A stretch of 64,000 bases of DNA from Ryuthela nishihirai (taxonomy: Eukaryota; Arthropoda; Arachnida; Araneae; Heptathelidae), in NCBI GenBank assembly GCA_038380435.1, contig JAWZYU010000013.1, forward strand, positions 15,885,901 through 15,949,900, given 5' to 3'. The notes below the pieces were generated by a model. The model saw nothing but the letters and a program-made list of their open reading frames with translations, was not told the DNA's origin and did not search any database. The translations under genes were made by a program, and so were the position numbers. Positions 60,720 through 64,000 of the stretch are shown piece by piece (positions within the stretch are counted from its first letter, which is position 1; each line of letters opens with the position of its first letter).

Positions 60720-60917
60720 CAGACTGTGTAATTATATTCTCCAAACATGTCTGTCCTGAGCTATACAGCTGCTGCATTTGGCCACTGTAGGCCAATTCTA
60801 GCAAGGTCCAGTTTAATATTGTCTGCCTACTGCATCCTAGGTTTCCCTCTTTTTCTAATGCCTTTAGGTACACTGTTCATATGCCATTCGCCAATCTGCT
60901 GCTATGCATATGGGCAA
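60720..60917 (-). pseudogene. LINE copy 2, inverted C-terminal fragment
   Basis: The complement of this stretch aligns with the 3' part of the LINE at 51,425-51,625 (shared GAACAGTGTGCCTAAAGGC-like, AGACCTAGGATGC-like and GCTCAGGACAGA strings). It encodes the tail region with the GRPRMRW-type motif, corrupted. It abuts a plus-strand fragment of the same LINE at 60,918. Confidence 0.8.
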
Positions 60918-61000
60918 CAGGCAGACTGTTGAGAAATATATCGGGTTTCAGAAATTTGTGGTTACTAGCTTTATAAATTTCATAAAAGTTTTTGACTCAG
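60918..61000 (+). pseudogene. LINE copy 2, reverse-transcriptase palm fragment
   Basis: It reads VEKYIGFQKFVVTSFINFIK and VFDS, matching the copy 1 segment LEFQKPLVASFVDFKKAFDS (50,560-50,625), where the first catalytic aspartate of the palm is replaced by asparagine. Plus-strand orientation, opposite to the neighbouring fragment at 60,720-60,917, so a rearrangement breakpoint lies at about 60,917/60,918. Confidence 0.75.
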
Positions 61001-61055
61001 GTCTTTGCCTCATGCCTCATGTCTTTGCCTCATGCCTGATTAGGGGGCTGTTTGA

Positions 61056-61122
61056 CATTGTCTCTCTATATATAGAGAGAGTCTCTTTATAGAGAGAGAC
61101 ATTGTCTCTCTCTCTCTCTCTA
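61056..61122. repeat. TCTC/GAGA microsatellite with hairpins
   Basis: CTCTCTATATATAGAGAG is palindromic and is followed by a second GAGAGAGAC and a (TC)n run ending TCTCTCTCTCTAAAC. It lies between LINE fragments. Just upstream, GTCTTTGCCTCATGCCT is directly duplicated (about 61,003 and 61,021). Confidence 0.85.
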
Positions 61123-61159
61123 AACAGTTTCTTTAAATATCCTATTAATCATTTTCTTT

Positions 61160-61589
61160 CCACAGATACATGGAATGAGAGGATGTTGATAGAGATTAGT
61201 CTCTTGATGTCCTAACATAGGAATTCCAGCATTATAACCTAGTTATTCTAGGCTTGCAAAAAACCAGATTGACAGGTAAAGGTCAGATGCTTAAAAATAA
61301 TTTTAAATTTCTCTTTTCAGGGGGAATGATGGAAAGCATCTCCAAGGCATAGGTTTGCTTCTCAGCAGACATGTCACTGATGCTCTTCTAAGATATGACT
61401 GCATTAATGAAAGATTTCTTAGAGCTAAATTTAAAACTAAGTTTAGAATTGAATGTTATCTAATCTATTATTATGCCACCACAAAAGACATAAGAAATAG
61501 ATTTTATAGACAACTTTAGGAAATTTTGAATTCTGTCAAGGAGCTATTTCTCTTGTGTTGGTGACTTCAATGCTAAAGTTGGTACTGAC
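61160..61589 (+). pseudogene. LINE copy 2, endonuclease fragment (first part)
   Basis: Broken frames carry LINE endonuclease signatures: LGLQKTRLTGKG near 61,250, a GLLLSRHVTDALL segment near 61,350, RAKFKTKFRIECYLIYYYA (the region with the Y-A-P motif in intact proteins) and GDFNAKVGTD ending exactly at the MITE at 61,590. The catalytic GDFN is preserved, but stops interrupt the frame. It continues at 62,271. Confidence 0.82.
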
Positions 61590-62262
61590 CATACTTGGGT
61601 TATCATCCATTAAAAGTATATATTTTCATTAACTTTTAATTTAACTTGTTAACTTTTCAACCTAACATTAATTCCAAAAATTAACACAATGATTTTTTTA
61701 GACATTAATTTTCCAGTATTTCCCAATGCGAAGTTTTGACGTTTTCTGAATTGTTGTCAATGGTTAAGTCAAATGTCATGGGACCAGTTAAGATCAGATC
61801 TGATAGATGCAGTGGCTCCATATGAAGCTCGAGGTGTGGAACAGTGATGGTCTGACAAGCAAAAGGATTTCTTTCAATATGAAGATGTTTCTTAAAAAGT
61901 CTATCAATATTTGACTTCAGCTGGAGAGACGACAGGCGCTATTAAAAACATTGTCATGTTAAAAACACTACCATTCCTTCTTCAGCACGTTGAGAGGTTA
62001 TTTAGTATTGGTGGCCAGATCATATTTTGAGCTAATAATTTAATTTGAGCTGATACCAATTTTGAGCTGCTGATGAAATTTAATAGATCTTGTAAATAGT
62101 GTTTTTTTTACTGCATTGTATTATAGATCTAAAAATTTTGGACTTAATATTTTACTTTAACAAGTTAATTTTTTGGTCATTAACTTTAAACTTTACTTTA
62201 GCTTAGTTTTTTTAATAAAGTTAATTAAAGTTTAACTTTTTTATTAACTTGATCCAAGTATG
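61590..62262. mobile_element. hAT-like MITE inserted in the LINE
   Basis: A 673-bp AT-rich element with ends CATACTTGGGT and, complemented, CATACTTGGAT (10 of 11 identical). It is flanked by 8-bp near-perfect direct repeats GTACTGAC (61,582-61,589) and ATACTGAC (62,263-62,270). Eight-base duplications and CA-starting short inverted ends are hallmarks of the hAT superfamily. Subterminal regions repeat TTAACTTT motifs in both orientations. It has no transposase. Removing it rejoins the LINE endonuclease fragments (GDFNAKVGTD then WAGVIGSFSTGSYNSNG). Confidence 0.8.
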
Positions 62263-62270
62263 ATACTGAC

Positions 62271-62900
62271 TGACCTTTGGGCAGGGGTGATAGGTTCCTT
62301 TAGTACTGGTAGTTACAATAGCAATGGGAAACTTCTACAGGCAACTTAATGGCTTTCAAATAACTAATACTTACTGCAAACACTGGGAATTCATAAATAC
62401 ATATGGATGATATGGAAATACATATGGACATTATGAATCCATATGGATAAATACATATGGATTCATAAATACATATGGATTTAGACATACTGATCAGTTA
62501 CATAGGAATATGATCAATTATATTTTAACAACAAATGGGTTAGTTCAGTTAAAGAATACCACATCATATAGGGGAGGCAAAATTGCACCTGACCACTACA
62601 TAGTCAAAAGTGCCTTATAAACTGAAGTTAAAGATATGTTGTGCTAAGGTTAAGAGAATTACTTTTAACACTGAAGCTCCAAAAGATCAAGATATAATCA
62701 AAGCATACCATGACAGGCTGGGCTGCTTAGTCATTATGACATTGCTTTCTTACAATTAAGTTGAATGAGATGAGTTTCAACAGGCTTTTCTTGAAACAGT
62801 ACTATTTTGGGTAAAATGGACAAAGTTATTTGAATGATAAGGGACTGGAGCTTATTTTTGAAAGAAGGAACTACAGAAATCTGAATGACTAGTCCTAAGG
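62271..62900 (+). pseudogene. LINE copy 2, endonuclease fragment (second part) and linker
   Basis: Continues the interrupted LINE: WAGVIGSFSTGSYNSNGKLL, then ITNTYCKHWEF, and a degenerate DQLYFNNKW where copy 1 has IDYVLIN. From about 62,510 to 62,770 the DNA aligns with copy 1 at 49,690-49,945 (shared GCATACCATGACAGG-like and CTTAGTCATTATGACA). Beyond about 62,800 the similarity fades. Confidence 0.75.
62390..62480 (+). repeat. Local amplification of AAATACATATGGA
   Basis: Four to five tandem copies of a unit around AAATACATATGGAT occur exactly where the LINE endonuclease encodes its HKYTW motif (here read as IHKYIW repeated). It looks like slippage inside the dead element. Confidence 0.7.
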
Positions 62901-64000
62901 TTCAAGGAGTTGTTAGATCATGGTGAAATTAGCCTCCAATGAGGGATTCCGTACACAAGATATAGTCCTAACAGTCTGCATTACAATGCCAAGCAATTTT
63001 TGCAAACCAGTCTGTTACATTACAGTTTATAAATATAAATGATTTCCTTTTAAAAGTTTAGCTCAGTTTTAGATCCATTTTTAAATGACTGAAAAATCTA
63101 CAGGCTATATATATATATAAAATGCACAATCTTTCAAATAATAGGTTATATATTTCACTCAGGGAAAGCTTATAGCAAAACTGTGAATGAATATGCTGCC
63201 TTTATAATTCAATCAAATATAGGTGTAAACTGAATTACCTTCTTTAGCTTGGTTACACTAATCAGTGCATGTTTCATATGAATAAAACAATGATATAATC
63301 AATAGTTTAATTCTTCCAAGTGCTTCTACTTCCAATCCATCTGGCAGACTTTCAGTATGGTATAGCTATATTTACATACACTTATACCTAAACCTATTAA
63401 TACTAATTTTTCTTAGTCACATTTTTATATATCTAGTAAATTAGTGATCACATACCAGCTGTAAAAATTGGGGAAAATGTATGAAACTTAGAACTGTTGA
63501 TGATCATTAAATAAAGACAACTATTTGTTGACGATAATAAAAATATTTTATTCTGAATACTTAGAATAAGGGCGATTGTATACAGTGAGGTATGTAGACT
63601 GGGTGCCATTTCTCTTTGCCGAGGCAAAAAAATTACTTTTCCTATTATTAAAATAAAAACTTTTCTTATTTCCCATTTTCAAAAATGAAGACAGTTTTAT
63701 TAATTCAAGCAAGGATTCATGCATGTGAAAATACAATAATAAATTATAGTACAACATTGCTATTAGTTATTTATCAAAAATTATAGCACAAAATTGCTGC
63801 ATTTACACTAATCACAGGAAATTTAATAGTAAATAGGTTCAGATTTGTGTTACCAAACACAGCTTAAAAAATTTCTTGAATGTTAAAAAAAAATACCAAC
63901 ATTAAAAGTAATTTTCCAGATTAAAAAAAGTTTCTAATGACATTCTGATAGTGTAAGCACACAAGCCAATACTGAAGGCATCAATAGATCTAAAAACAAA
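62901..64000. other. No gene recognised
   Basis: AT-rich sequence with a short (AT)n run near 63,105. The open frame at 63,548-63,757 (minus) does not match VMP1 or any family I know. This region is presumably intron or upstream flank of VMP1. Confidence 0.45.

Overview
The window is eukaryotic nuclear DNA, most likely from an invertebrate animal. The evidence is one spliced, widely conserved animal gene (VMP1, minus strand, about 4.6-kb introns), tRNA-headed SINEs with target-site duplications, LINE and Tc1 relics, and a very large satellite array. There is no prokaryotic gene organisation. I cannot name the species.

Layout. (1) From 1 to about 37,780 lies one satellite superfamily built on a 36-bp monomer (with 33-bp and 55-bp derivatives), roughly a thousand units. 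It has three domains: simple 36-bp monomers (1 to ~18,490), a multi-module array with a roughly 124-bp period (~18,490-24,830), and an array of about ten module types in longer, irregular order (~24,830-37,780). The array changes orientation at about 655, 5,624, 12,270 and several times near 37,260-37,530. It carries few foreign insertions: a short hairpin insert near 24,580, a Tc1/mariner-type palindromic MITE at 36,491-36,704 and a 40-bp SINE stub at 36,827-36,866. (2) 37,780-45,870 is a graveyard of decayed repeats: a LINE reverse-transcriptase relic, truncated SINEs, a degenerate TTTTGCCAA-type minisatellite, inverted duplications and a GC-rich mosaic insert flanked by a 14-bp direct repeat. 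(3) 45,880-64,000 is AT-rich and contains the last three recognisable coding exons of VMP1 (58,641-58,819, 53,932-54,034 and 49,146-49,295). Its introns and flanks hold two tRNA-derived SINE families, a LINE family (one fairly long copy and one rearranged copy), a dead Tc1-like transposon, a foldback element and a hAT-like MITE.

The only cellular gene supported is VMP1, an ER multispanning protein of autophagy and lipid scrambling; its 5' exons lie beyond the right edge. The many 60-212-residue open frames in the left half are by-products of a 36-bp (12-codon) stop-free monomer and are not annotated as genes. The observations most worth a second look are the satellite's conserved core with variable flank, its orientation switches, dated insertions with clear target-site duplications, and the rearranged LINE with a head-to-head breakpoint.
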